A stretch of 64,000 nucleotides of DNA from Trichostrongylus colubriformis (GCA_963978905.1 OZ022259.1:54020727-54084726), one strand, 5' to 3'. Shown: positions 13,701-24,883, counted from the stretch's first letter. Translations and numbers: made by a program. Notes: generated by a model from the letters alone, not told the origin.

Positions 13701-16700
13701 ATTACGATTGCAGGCGGAGCAATTCGAGCGAATCGTTCGTATAACAAACAATAAGAATATTCAGACAGAAATGCCTACTGTATACGGTATTGCGACACAG
13801 ATGGATAACTTGGTGGCAGTAAGTTCTACACACGAATATTGGTTTCCTTGAAATTTCGCATTACACTTTTATTGCAGAGTATGGCATGTGACCCGATGTC
13901 GGAAATAGTCGCTCAAGTGAATGGTGAAACTCAGTGGTCAACGTGAGTTTTCACATATCTGTCAACAGTTAAAGGAATCGTTCACGGAAATTCCATGTTC
14001 ATAATTCATCTGAAGATCACTTTACCAAACGAAACACATGAAGAAAAACAGAAAAAACCGGAAATTTCCTTCTGTTCCAGTGCAGAAGAAAGAAGACCAA
14101 GTTGTTCCAATTCCCGCCAAACAACATTTGAACAGTGATCGGCGCTCACAGTGCAATTTACCTTTCCGCGCACAATGTTGATTTGCTTCTCACCATGTGT
14201 CTCTGGCCACGTGACCGTCGCCTATTTGCTCTCAGGGCCCACATGAAAGCGCCTACTCGGATGCACCACCCCGTCGGACGTCATTTTGAGGAGTTATCCT
14301 TAACCACATCCCTCTTGCACCCAATTTTGCATGCGGCTCTTAGAAAGCAGAGTTACATGTTTGAATATATGGATAACAGAAGAATTCGAATGACCGTGGA
14401 CGACTCCCTTAACCATGAGCATCACTATACATTCCTTAATCATTCATCATTCTTCACTGTTTCAGTCAACCCTCGCTGATACAACAGGAACCTCTACATC
14501 ATGTGTACGACGAGGATGATCGAGACTCGATGTCCGATGCCACTAGTCTACCATTGGATTCTGTGAGGTAAGATCCCACCATTCGTATATTTTCGTAGAA
14601 GGATTTTTGATTGAAGGCCCACAGCCACTAGTAAACTAATCATACCAACTAAGTATCTTTGGAACTTGGAAGCGGCCAAGCATTTTTGGCTCTTATCGTA
14701 CATTTCAGTTTCCCGAGAACGAAAACACAAGGTAAAGTCAACAAGAAGGTAGCGTTTTCCTCCGATGCAGAACCGATTAACGTTGACTCATCAAGGTTTG
14801 TTCAGTACTCAATTGTTCGTTACAACTTCCTTACAGCTACCCAGCTGAGAAAGGATATTATCGACATCACGAAAATTATGAAATCCATGAATACTCAATT
14901 ATGAGATGAAAGCCCAAACAAACCAACACGTCAAGCTATACGAATCTGCTCGGAATCGTAGTGGAGTTCGAGTGCAATATAGCATAAACCATAAATTGCA
15001 GGGACGAGCCAATGTTTAAATCAGACTTTTGAAGGCGCACCTCGCAATGCGTTGTGAGTGTTATCGCGCGTAGAATCAGTCCTGATTCACACATCACTGA
15101 AGAAAAAATGAATCAAAACCACCAAAAATAAGCCCGCCTTATAACAGTCCTCCTACGAGTACTAGAGCGTAGAAATGAGTCTTTGCTCAATGATATTGCG
15201 CAGTGTGCTACGATACACCTGCTCCTCCCTGATGAAGTGGCTATCTTATTTCATCGCGAGTTTTCTTCCCCATAAAGCGTCACACTGGAAACTTGTTCGT
15301 TCCATGGCGGTTGTGATTTGATAGGGTGGGTGCGGCTTGGCTGTATTCAAGCAGGCACAACGCTATTAGGATGCTCCGAAGCCGCAAAAAGAGTGCAGCC
15401 TAAGCAGCAAGCAAAGTATCTGCTTGCCCCAAGAGAGTGAGCGCCCAATCTGATTGTTGCGTGGTGTGCCTTCAACCCCTTCCATACATAATTCGTACCA
15501 ACTCGCTGACCTCAAAAATGAGGCTTAGTTGGCTTACGTGTGCTGATCCAAATTTGATCCTTGGAGGACATGGGTGGGCGCGGTGCCACTCATCACTACC
15601 TCACTTCCACGTCATGCAAGCACATTGGAAGCGTAAAAACGGCGCCCGCGGCTGAGGTGCAATCAAACTCTCACTGTATCTTGTTTCTGAGTAAAAAGAA
15701 GAAGACCGGAATTAAACGCGTACATTGGACAATTCCGAATTGAATTGCCTGGTGTAGAACATCCACGTTTACATCCAGTTTTGTCTACTACTCCACTCAG
15801 TTTTGAAAGTAACCATTTTGACAAGGATTTTTTACCGGACAACCTTTGTTTTAGTAGCGGAAGCCTGTCTATCGAAAGTGAAGCAGTGGAAATTGTCGAT
15901 TCACATGTCCAAACCGACATATCACAGTTCCAAATCGACGAGATCGTTCTGCGACTGGCGGCTCTTCAGGTGCTGCTACTACTGTTCTACTTATCGATTA
16001 TGATAGACGTCCATTCTATACTTCTCTTCCTGGCTTCGGCTCTTTACAGCCAGCAGGAAGTTGAGGGAATCGTCCACGGACGTCCAAGGGTCCGTGGCCG
16101 ATGGGGAGGGAGGCTGCGAGTGGGTGCCCCCCCCCAAGTGTCCGCTGCGGTCGGAGACGTATAGTTGGAACAGAAAATTACGCAAACAGTCCCTTTCTCT
16201 CTCTCCGACCGCCGCGGGGAGGGACACTCACTCCGAGCCCCCCCCCCCTCCCCCTCCTCCGGCATGGATCCATGGATGTCCGTGGACGATTCCTTTGATA
16301 TGGGTGGTCAGGAAGGAACAATATGTCATTATCAATAAAGTCCAAGGGTCTAAGGAGATATTGTATAAGTAATTCGCATTAGTAGTGTTAAGCCTTCTAT
16401 CAAAGCCCTACCCTAGCTTACGGGTGTACGTTGCCCTATCTCTTCCCGCAATTGAGCACCCACGTGCGACACGATAAAGATTCACGCGACACAGTTCAAG
16501 ACTCCGGTGATGGGGTGTTTCAGACAACACGTCCGCACCCACGACCAGAGGGTGGGATCAGTTCCTACTTTGAGGGTTTTCGACCCAGGTTATCACTACT
16601 GCTGTACTACTAGTCATTGTAAACTTTGTTCCCAGCAGACGACCAGTTCCTCTCTCACTGCACTTGGGTATTGGGGAGCCTTTCAGGCTCGATAGTTTCG

Positions 16701-19700
16701 ACCTCGTGCCTTTTTCAGGCAAACCGAAGCCTTCTGGATGATGTCGACTCTCCCGTCGAACCTTCGTTCCTCTGTACTGGCAGAAAAGCAAAGAAGAGAC
16801 AGCGTTCGGGAAGCGTTACCGACAAGAGTGTAACCGAAATGACGGTAGTTTTCGATCCTATCAATCAGTATCGACTATTGCTAGAAGTCGTCTATGGATC
16901 ATTACTAATTCAGGACAAAGAAATCCTTACAACCATGCTACAAGTGATGACGAAATCTATGGAGACAGACTCAATCCCGCAAAAAACTGTGAAGGTGCAC
17001 GGCGTTCCTTTAATCACAAATGCACCAATCTTATCTGATAAGGTCAATTGTATCGATGACCACGTAAAACTACTTCGATGGGGTTGACAGCAAGATTTAT
17101 AATGAACTTCGTTTAACACCGAGCAAAAAAAAAATCCCGCAAATTTCAGGATCTCGGTGTTAACACGCACCAACAGCCTCAAGTATCTTGCGGTGTGTCT
17201 ACTCAGCCAGTCTACTTCAGAACGCAGTCAGTCGAAACTGATATCCACGACTTCATTACTAAAAGTGTCGAAACGGACGATGCGGTACTACTCGACAAAA
17301 GTATGGAGACGTCCAGGTGAACACCACTCCCCAGTAAAGGCCACTCATTTGAATTCTGTTTTTGATTTCCTAGAATTCTAATACGCATTCGTTATTTTTA
17401 CACTGCTGAGACCCGCTTAATCGAAATCTGTGTATTTCCGCATTCGCTACCACTAGCCATTCTGTTAGGATAGGGATCAATTTTCAAGTCGCCCAGTTTT
17501 CTGCAAAGACGCCGTGAAAAATAATGAGGGGATCCGAGAATGGAAAGACATGTTCTTTTGAGAAGGGCTGGCGGGTTTTGAAGAGGTATTGTGATGATGG
17601 TTTTCCGCGGCCTTGTTCGAACTCGATTTAAACGTGTAGCAGCTTCTGATGGCCGAATAGCTCTGATAGCAGAGCAAAGCAACATCCAGAGCTGATTGGC
17701 TCCGGGAAATAAAATCATCAAATGATGAGAAAAAAATGGATCCTCCTCCCACATCGAGGACGTGCTTTCACTTCCTCTGCATCGCTGAAAGAGGTGACGC
17801 GGACGGCTGCACTCGCTGTCGCACCACGCCTCCGGCGATGAAGAAGGCGCGATAGCACGTCTTCGATGTGGAAGGGGTCTTATTTCTCGAATTTCTACCG
17901 CTTTATTCCATTCCTTCTATACTTTTCCTACTCCGCGTCTTTATTTCCATATACCACCATAGACCAAAGTTACCCCTATCGGTATCTTTGATGGGCAGTG
18001 GATATGATAACTTCACTTCTCACGAAGGCTACACAAGTAAACTATAAATAGCACGAGGTGCATTTGTTATAAGCGCTCCCAAAAAAAATTTCAAAGGCCT
18101 ACAGAGGTTCAAGAACTAATCACTGCCCCACACAGAAAGTCATGTATTGTGTGTGATTGCCACACATAATGAATCTGCGTGGTTCCTCAGCGATGAGGCG
18201 GCGGTTCCTACAATAGCACCTCAATCAATTATAGCACTCCCCACTTTCAAAATCGACTACTGAGAATTCTCACAGGCTCATGCAACACTTGTGATGCGAC
18301 AGACTCATAATCTGCATACGCGTCGATTTTACTCATATACCGTTCCAACATATACAGTGTGGCTCTGAACGGAGAGAATCTCTTCATTTTTAGGAGCGAA
18401 TATGTGGATGCTGACACTGATGCTCCATTGTCATGGGCGGACAAGGTTCGTCGTGACATGATGACATCGCCAGTTATTCGACGGCTAATTTTCAAAACGG
18501 CCGGCACTAGTAATCGTTCCGGATCAACGGATGAATCGCGCAGCAACGCTGATCACTCGCAGCAGACGTCAATGCTTATAGATCGTCCACGATCAGCTAT
18601 CGATCGCGAGCAACAAACATCAATCATTATCGATCGTGCACGGTCAGCCATTGATCGGGAACAACAAACATCAATTGTTACTGACGGTACATCGTCAGCT
18701 ATTGATCGAGAGCAACAAACATCAACCATTATCGATCAGCTACCACGTTCTTCTCTGGACGACGCTGCAACTCAGTCATCATTGGAGGTTCATGAGAAGA
18801 TGACGTCGCCGATTCTGTTGACGCCGTTAGGGCGCTCGATGCAAACATCCCTGGACGAAACTATGAATCGGTCAGTGAGGAGAGTTGACTTTTGCTACAA
18901 CTACGGGACTTCCAATTGTCGTTTCAGCTCTCAACAGACATCAGTCGAGCACCTCAATGCTCCTACGGAGCCAACGCAGATGATGGTTGTCTCAACGGCC
19001 GTCGGGCCTGATGGAGGTTTGAAAACGCCTTTTGACGTAAAAGTACCACAGCGATTAGTGAAATGAAGTTTTCAGAAGCCGAACCATATCATCCAGGCAC
19101 GGATTGGGACCATCTCAGTAACAGTTTCTATGGCGGACGGATGACCGACAGTATGGAGATGAGGTGAGCCAATGGTAAACATGAGTACTGATCCTCTCCA
19201 ACGGAATGTTTTTCCTCTTTTGCTTGCGTTCATTTATGATGATTACTACCGCATTTTTGAAGTATTTCCTTCATCAGAAGTGTTTCCCACATTCGTAAAG
19301 GAGAATGTTCAATTATTCAAAACTAATCATTTACAGTACCCAGTGCTCCCCGCCGATGTCACGATCGGTTACCACTCAGAATTGCAGAAATCTGGGAGTG
19401 ATGTGAGTTTTGAGAGTTTCAAGGGAGTTTATCAGTTTCAGTATCTTCTTTGAAGCAAAGGTATTCCAGGGTGACGAGGGCGAGATCCAGCTCCACATCT
19501 GGTCTTGGCACTAGCATTTACGACGAGACAAGACAGGTCTGAAGGTTTCGATCTCCGATGCTTCCCTGTTGAAATGAGGGCGTGTATCATTCAGTCTGGA
19601 TTTCGTAACGAGTGTGCGACGTTTTACGCGAAGCATACGAACCAAGTGCCATATGTGATCGTGTCCATAAGCGATTACCGTGTCCCATGCCTAACCAGGC

Positions 19701-22700
19701 TTGGGACACGATAACTACGAAGCCAACTACATATGGTTCTCTTAGATCGCACACATCGCGTAGCACACCGTATGCTACATACGGAAAAATGTGTTTCTCT
19801 ATCACACTATATTTACGTTGTATTTGCTCAATAAGGGCCGCTTGCATAGTCACGCGAAAAAGTGGGAATCCGATTTAGATACAGCTCTTAGTGGCGGCCG
19901 AAGGGATAGTGGTACTATTTGTGTGACTTTCTGTTCCCAATATGCGTCTCCGACTGCGGCCGACGACTGAGGCGGGCACATACTCTGAGGCTCCGCCCTC
20001 TCGACCGCCACTTGAGGAGCTGTATCTTGACCGGATCCAATTTTTGCGTGAACTCTGCATGTGTCCCTTACAAAGCTAATACAATATGAATATACACGTA
20101 ACGAAAAAACTCATTAGTGTACGATTCCTTCAAGCATACGCACTCTTGAAACTAGTCATGCGAAAAGCCTTCAAATCCACCCATATCATTACTATAACCT
20201 GTGGGAGATCCAGGACAAGGAAAGGGAAGTTCCTCAAAGCTTTCCCTTGCTTGATTAATATAGGGTCATAGAAATCTCATATTATGAGGTATGAAGAAGA
20301 TGGAAAGAAGTTGCATACCGAATAGAAAATCCACACACGGCTATTTACTGCTCTATCATAACTTGTTCTTTACGTATACAATGAGAAAACGACGGCTAAA
20401 CTTTTACAATAAAATAAGGAAATTCATATTTTAAATATATAATATAATTGTCATAAAACCATCATCCTACAGGAGGTCATAATTCAAACGGATGATTCGT
20501 ACCTGAAGATCGCTCGTCGACTGGACGAGTATCGTTCGAATCGGACCCAATTTCTACCAGTCGTCGCCGCATCGCCGCTTGGATCACGTGACATCGAACC
20601 ATTCAAGTGAGGTTTTTGGGTGGAGCTCGTCGCTGTAAGGGAAAATGAATAAATTTACAAACGCTGATCATTTAGGACTGATCGACCCTCTGAGAGGCGG
20701 GGATTCTTTTTGGACGCCAAAGATCTCCAACGAAAAGCCTCTATGAAACCCAAACGAAGAATGAGCCATAAAATCAAGTGAGAGCCAAATTGAACAGCAG
20801 TTAAATTACTATAATTCTGGATAGTGTACGTATAAATGCTGGCAGGGGCGCGTGTTTAGCACCTACAGAGAAGACCTTCAAGGTATATTTTGAAAACGAA
20901 CTTAGGAAGACCAAGTTGGCAGGCGAAATTATTTACAAGAAGTATGGGATTGAGATATCTCAGCTCACGCAAGGCGCAGCTATTCCTTTATAGCCAAAAT
21001 ATGTATAGTGATTAGGATGTTAGTCATACAGTTCTGGTGGTTCGCCAGAAGTAGTGAAGTCAAGGCTACGTTTCAACATTGTTATAGGAGCATAGTAAAA
21101 TCACAATCACCTCTACGGTCAGAAATGAAAGACATGTGAGTTAGCAGCTTGTTTTAGCTAGCGAATAACAATCCATACATAGAAATTAAACAACTTGGGC
21201 ACGTTGCATAGAAAAATACGGTTTGATCCGCTAAACACGTGTTTCAGTAATGCCGAAGCTCAGACGGGTACTTCAATGGAGCAAGAGCCTTTAGAGTCAA
21301 GGCGTCCAGTGAGTTCATTTTCCTTAATGACGGCACCGATTTTATGAAAAACAAAATTCCTTGCTAGTAAATAAGTTACAGTTGAATACTTAAGAAGGAA
21401 CCAGAGGCGTAGCGCATTTGATGTGATCCAAGTAAGCGTTAAAGGTGCAGCAATGGGAAAGCATAGAGACAAAGCTCGCTAGTCATCTTTTTTAAACTTG
21501 CATGTTCATGTACATGAACATGCAAGTTTTAAAAAGATGAGTAGCAAGCTTTGTCTCTAATTTTCTCTGTCTCTGAGGTCCTTATAAGGACCCGTCTTCG
21601 AGGGTTCAATTGCAGCGGTGAGCGGTGCTAATGCCTATGTCATGACCGCTGTCCAATCCCTTTACTGGTGCATACAGTGCGACCTGTCATGGGGAAGAGG
21701 TTGCACGTCTTGAGTTTTTGACCATTTCGTTCCGTTTTTGCTTTGCGGCATAATTTGACACCTCTACTGCCTTATTTAACAATCGACTGAAACCCCACTG
21801 TCACCGACTTTAAGACACCATTAAGGGTAGTCTCGGCAGAATGTGGACTATGAAAGGCGAGGTGCTAACAACAAGAAGTGCAAGAAAAGAGAAAACACGA
21901 ACACACACTCTTCCTCAGTCTTTCTCTCTTGCCCCCTATGCATCACTAGCCGCAAAGCGTGGATGCAGATGGCGAGGACCAAGCCATGCAGTTTGAACGT
22001 TGCCCGTCCTCGTCGCAAGCCGACAATCGGTAACGCGCTACCCGAAATGCAGAAAAGCAAGGCCACGATAAAGACCCCATGGAGTTTGGAGTTACGCAGC
22101 TTCCAGACGCCTAGATGCAGCGCAGTATGCGTCACGGATAGTCACGCAAGGAAAACACAATACGTGTCCACACCCTTCTCAACCTTTCAATTAGCTATCC
22201 CTGGTTTATCCATTTCCCAGCAACTCTATGCCACGAAGAGCATGTAGTATATTCTATGTGACCCTACCGTCCCTGCACTCCCTCTCTATGTAATTGTGAG
22301 CTCTGCGCAAGACACATTCTAATTAATTCGAGATCTTCAATAAGTCATCGCTCAGTAATGAGGGAGTACAGCGAATTTACACGTATCAAAACGAGCATGT
22401 GAAGTGCGCGAAACCCTCATCTGAACTCCTACCTGGAGATCGTCTTTAAAAAATTTTGTTTACACTTTCTCTAAGTTTCTCACCGTTTTTCATTTCACAT
22501 TCCCCAACAATTCCATTGTTTACAAATTCAGTGTTACATTTCCTCACTTTCTGTTTACGTTGGTTGATAGCGCATCTAAATACGCGTTACAGAGCAAAAC
22601 CTCTCGTCTACTTTCTATGATAAGGAAAACCTAGAAAACCGTATGTTTCCCGTTTATAGACGATTTGTAGCGGATGTGACTACTTGGCGGCATACGTTCA

Positions 22701-24019
22701 CGCTTTTGCTTTTTCCTTTGTTGCTTTGGTTCTCTTCGGTTCTAACTGTTTTCTCTTCACTTTTTATCAGTTGGTTTGGTCATGGTTTGCTTTGCCTTTG
22801 TTCCAAAATCCAGATATACTAGGTTATACTATAACCCTGCTAATCTACTAACTTTCACCATAATTGAAAACCGAAAAAATCACTCAATTTCATGACTCTG
22901 GACAGGGTCGAGCATCCTTATGAAGAAACCAGTGCGTTGGCGTGACCAAATCTTCCCACTAGAATTGTAACTGTGACACGAGAAGTGGTAAGAGGTCGTC
23001 TTTCATCAAGCAGTCAGTGGAAAGAGGCAGAGGAAAGGAATATTGAACTCCTAAAATCGTACTATAAAGTCGGACTAACATCGTATTTTTTACTCACAAC
23101 CCATTCTCTCGTATACCCCCTTTTCTCCGAGCCAGCTTAAGTGAAATTGCAGAACAATACCTCTAACTTCACCTTCACCGACGCACACCCTGACTCTACA
23201 TCGCTAACCTTCAAGCCCTTAAGACCATGTTTCAAATCCAGCCCCCAAAACGCGCCATACTGTGATGCAATGTTCGCAACGTACACTGCGCAAGACCAGG
23301 GTCAGGCCTATGCAGAGAAATCTCCAACAGAGTCGTTTTTGGGGTTGGAAAGTGAGTGACCGCGTTTTTTTAAAATTTACTCGACGAACACCTGTGCACT
23401 CTTGACGACATTCTGAGCCGGTGAGACGATCTTCAGAAGAGTAAAGAAAGTTTCAATCAACGATTATAGTTAGTATATTAAGAAACAATGCCATGACTAT
23501 GGATTGACGAGGAGGCAGCTCGAGTATAGGCAATGCGTCAACCGAAGAAGAGGACAGTAGGGGGTCTATTTCCCATGACCGTTTGAGGAGAGTCGTACGG
23601 AGACCCTGTTTCTGGGAGTAGTCGTATTCTGTTTTCCAGCGGCAACAACCGAGTTTGCCCACTGTTCTGCTTTTCTCTTTTTTTTTTGCATTACTAACAC
23701 GCGCTAAACTACGCTAGCTTACGGGACTACTACCGCAACCATCACATACTTCGTTCGATAGAGTCCTTTCCATGGCTTGCTCGGATAATATTTTTCTTTT
23801 CAGAATATTCATGAGAAAAGCCGCTCGATCTCACCGCAAACTCCTCCACGTACACGTAGAACACTCACTCGAGGCGCATCTCTACCAGCAGGTGTCGCGC
23901 GCGGCAAAGTCGGAGACTATGTCGCGAAGCATGAACGCGGCATCCCGAATCCAGCCACAGGGCGTGATAGACCTGTGCGAATTGTAAGTCAATATGCCAT
24001 GGTGGACAAGGGTACATGA
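4729..24019 (+). CDS. TWK-family two-pore-domain potassium channel with very long C-terminal tail
   Basis: The product should be a K2P leak channel of the plasma membrane; two subunits form one K+ pore that sets resting potential. Visible exons: 4729-4834 (phase 2 entry, so the 5' end is missing), 5771-5857, 7249-7376, 8125-8226, 8277-8389, 8450-8515, 10259-10397, 10501-10587, 11514-11656, 12799-12941, then tail exons 12998-24019 (listed separately). Codon phase agrees at every junction except for one apparent 1-nt frameshift in exon 15692-15969. Counting from the Met at 5771, the protein is about 1195 residues, far longer than usual K2P channels (about 300-600). The exon at 5771 begins with ATG directly after TTTTTCAG, so it could be an internal start with a trans-spliced leader as well as an internal exon. 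The TGA at 24017 ends the last exon, but a GTAAGT at 23983 offers an alternative donor. The family call is firm; the orthologue is unknown. Confidence 0.9.
7566..7704. repeat. Possible short inverted-repeat element in TWK intron
   Basis: The stretch is bounded by GATCAGGTCA near the left and TGACCTGATC near the right, giving an inverted repeat of about 10 bp. It lies in the intron between exons 7249-7376 and 8125-8226. No target duplication was confirmed and no second copy was found in the window, so the call is weak. Confidence 0.3.
9503..9741. mobile_element. Mutator-type MITE, family C, copy 1 (9-bp target duplication)
   Basis: The element begins GGGTGTGTACCCT and ends with the inverted end GGCACACACCC. 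It is flanked on both sides by the same nine bases, ATCGCTTTT (9494-9502 and 9742-9750). Length is 239 bp and no coding region is present. It sits in the TWK intron between 8515 and 10259. Two more copies of similar size lie at 25058-25294 and 60252-60489. Nine-base duplications are characteristic of Mutator-like elements; assignment to that superfamily is inference. Confidence 0.85.
11286..11423. mobile_element. Harbinger-type MITE, family A, copy 1 (diverged)
   Basis: The left end reads TTTCATACTCTCCGGTGCCG and the right end GCAACACCGCAAAGTATGAA, the inverted form of the family consensus TTCATACTTTGCG. The interior is GC-rich. It lies in the TWK intron just upstream of exon 11514-11656. The outer GGCCGC bases seen in younger copies are degraded here. 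Confidence 0.6.
12706..12723 (+). repeat. Homopolymer run of 18 G
   Basis: Eighteen consecutive G are followed by AGGG, 75 bp upstream of exon 12799-12941 of the channel gene. On the sense strand this could form a G-quadruplex in the pre-mRNA intron. The exact length may be unreliable, since long homopolymers are error-prone in assembly. Confidence 0.9.
13969..14412. mobile_element. TTAA (piggyBac-type) MITE, family B, containing a candidate exon
   Basis: The left end is TTAA followed by AGGAATCGTTCACGGAAA at 13969. The right end is CCGTGGACGACTCCC followed by TTAA at 14409-14412. The right half read inversely matches the complete family-B copy at 47645-48077 (GTTATCCATATATT and CATGCAAAAT landmarks). 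It lies in the TWK intron between exons 13878-13942 and 14466-14567. Candidate exon 14081-14134 falls inside it. Skipping that exon also keeps the frame, so the element may have contributed an optional cassette. Confidence 0.7.
15029..15475. mobile_element. MITE family E, copy 1
   Basis: The ends are TTGAAGGCGCACCTCGCAA on the left and TTGCGTGGTGTGCCTTCAA on the right, inverted repeats that match at 17 of 19 positions. Interior landmarks, such as CTGATTCACACA, AATGAATC and CTACGATA followed by CACCTGCTC, recur in copy 2 at 45496-45975. It lies in the TWK intron before exon 15692-15969. Confidence 0.75.
16065..16300. mobile_element. Family B MITE, short variant with C-runs
   Basis: The left end GGAATCGTCCACGGA and the right end TCCGTGGACGATTCC are inverted. 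TTGA flanks both sides where younger copies have TTAA. The interior has C-runs of about 9 and 11 bases. It lies in the TWK intron between 15969 and 16719. Confidence 0.7.
17746..17874. mobile_element. Small hairpin MITE
   Basis: The left end CCACATCGAGGACGTGCT and the right end AGCACGTCTTCGATGTGG are inverted with a single mismatch. Total length is about 129 bp. It lies in the TWK intron between 17316 and 18394. No other copy was seen in the window. Confidence 0.65.
18560..18763 (+). repeat. Four in-frame 51-bp tandem repeats inside a channel exon
   Basis: Four contiguous copies of 51 bp start at 18560, 18611, 18662 and 18713. They encode 17-residue units QQTSMLIDRPRSAIDRE, QQTSIIIDRARSAIDRE, QQTSIVTDGTSSAIDRE and QQTSTIIDQLPRSSLDD. 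The period is exact and keeps the reading frame. The units lie in exon 18394-18870, the largest exon of the tail. Confidence 0.95.
19775..20062. mobile_element. Family B MITE, truncated
   Basis: Internal family-B sequence is present (a CACTATATTTACGTTGTATT stretch, CTCAATAAGGGCC, AGATACAGCTC and the inverted GAGCTGTATCTTGACC), but the terminal GGAATCG motifs are lost. It lies in the TWK intron between 19536 and 20473. Confidence 0.6.
21466..21558. repeat. Near-perfect palindrome, about 93 bp
   Basis: The arms read outward from a GTAC centre at about 21510-21513: CATGTTCAT and ATGAACATG next to the centre, then AAACTTG and CAAGTTT, AGTCATC and GATGAGT, and GAGACAAAGCT and AGCTTTGTCTC at the outside. 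It lies in the last TWK intron. It may be the remnant of a hairpin transposon; no second copy was found. Confidence 0.8.
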
Positions 24020-24883
24020 GGCATAAAGGACGGCCAACCTGTCTCTTCCTTTTCCAAGAGAACAGGATGCGAAAAGGTTATCTGCTGTCTAGTTAATTTA
24101 AATTGTATCGTTTCTCATTTTGTTAGAATTTTCACAAAGCCTGAACCTGTCTTACTGGCCGACTGCTCATGTGCTCATCATTGCGTTTTGGTTAAAGGCA
24201 TATTCCACGCTTAGTAGGAAGTAGGCGTCAATTCACACACGGATAGGAAGGTATTCGGAGCGGTTCAACTACATCCCTTGGCACGCCAAGAATGCCCTCA
24301 AACACTCCAGCGTCTTCCGTAGTCGATAGAAATGCCCTCCAACAAGTTAAGAACCGCATTACTATGATCACGCTCGCGACCCAGGGGATAAGTCTAGCTT
24401 TGTACCCGAGCAGCAATTAGAAGAAGTAGAAGTTATAGCAAGAACCTAATCAGAATTAGTATTTATCATATGCCGATCCATTTTTCCTGACATCATCTTG
24501 CCCGGGCCAACATCACAACACTTCCCTGTGGACTGACAACTATGAGTACCCACACGGGATCGGATGTGGCTTTACAGTCACAGTCGGTCATAGGACATCG
24601 TGCTCATTGTTGAGGCCACAAAAAAGATGTATATTATCATCTCGTAAACAGTACCCCATAATCGCGGCACACTTTCACCAAGAACTTCTTCACGTAAGTA
24701 CTTTGAATGCGTCATTTTTAAGAAGAATCTTCTCATTATAATGTTACTCATGATTGGTACACACGGGTATCCTTGCTCTGAAATGTTTTGCCCTCGGACT
24801 CAGTCACTCTTTATTGTAATTATTTTCCCTTTGTGAGTGTTCGTGTTCTAGGTTGTTAGGGCCATTGTTATTGTGATTAAAAT

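Larger units (their letters stand above)
12998..24019 (+). other. Exons of the long cytoplasmic tail of the TWK channel
   Basis: Exons: 12998-13144, 13714-13818, 13878-13942, optional 14081-14134, 14466-14567, 14709-14795, 15692-15969, 16719-16844, 16914-17063, 17150-17316, 18394-18870, 18928-19016, 19076-19163, 19337-19402, 19470-19536, 20473-20606, 20676-20777, 21248-21308, 23804-24019. After a helical stretch (EEYHRKLANGM onward) the tail is low-complexity and probably disordered. It repeats short motifs: IQTEM, VQTDI, RTQS, SVETD, SMETDS, SMETS, QQTS(M/I/T/V), MQTS, IIQTDD, AQTGTS. The motifs recur across many exons, which supports the assignment to one protein. A final basic exon reads RGKVGDYVAKHERGIPNP. 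An open exon-like stretch at 23148-23350 with acceptor and donor does not fit the phase and is left out. An alternative terminal exon, 14837-14909, is in phase with exon 14709-14795, lacks a donor and ends at TGA. Confidence 0.75.

Noticed and set aside
21843..22247. 134-codon open frame in the last channel intron, with an overlapping minus-strand frame
   Set aside because: No acceptor or donor consistent with the channel phases, and composition is not protein-like.
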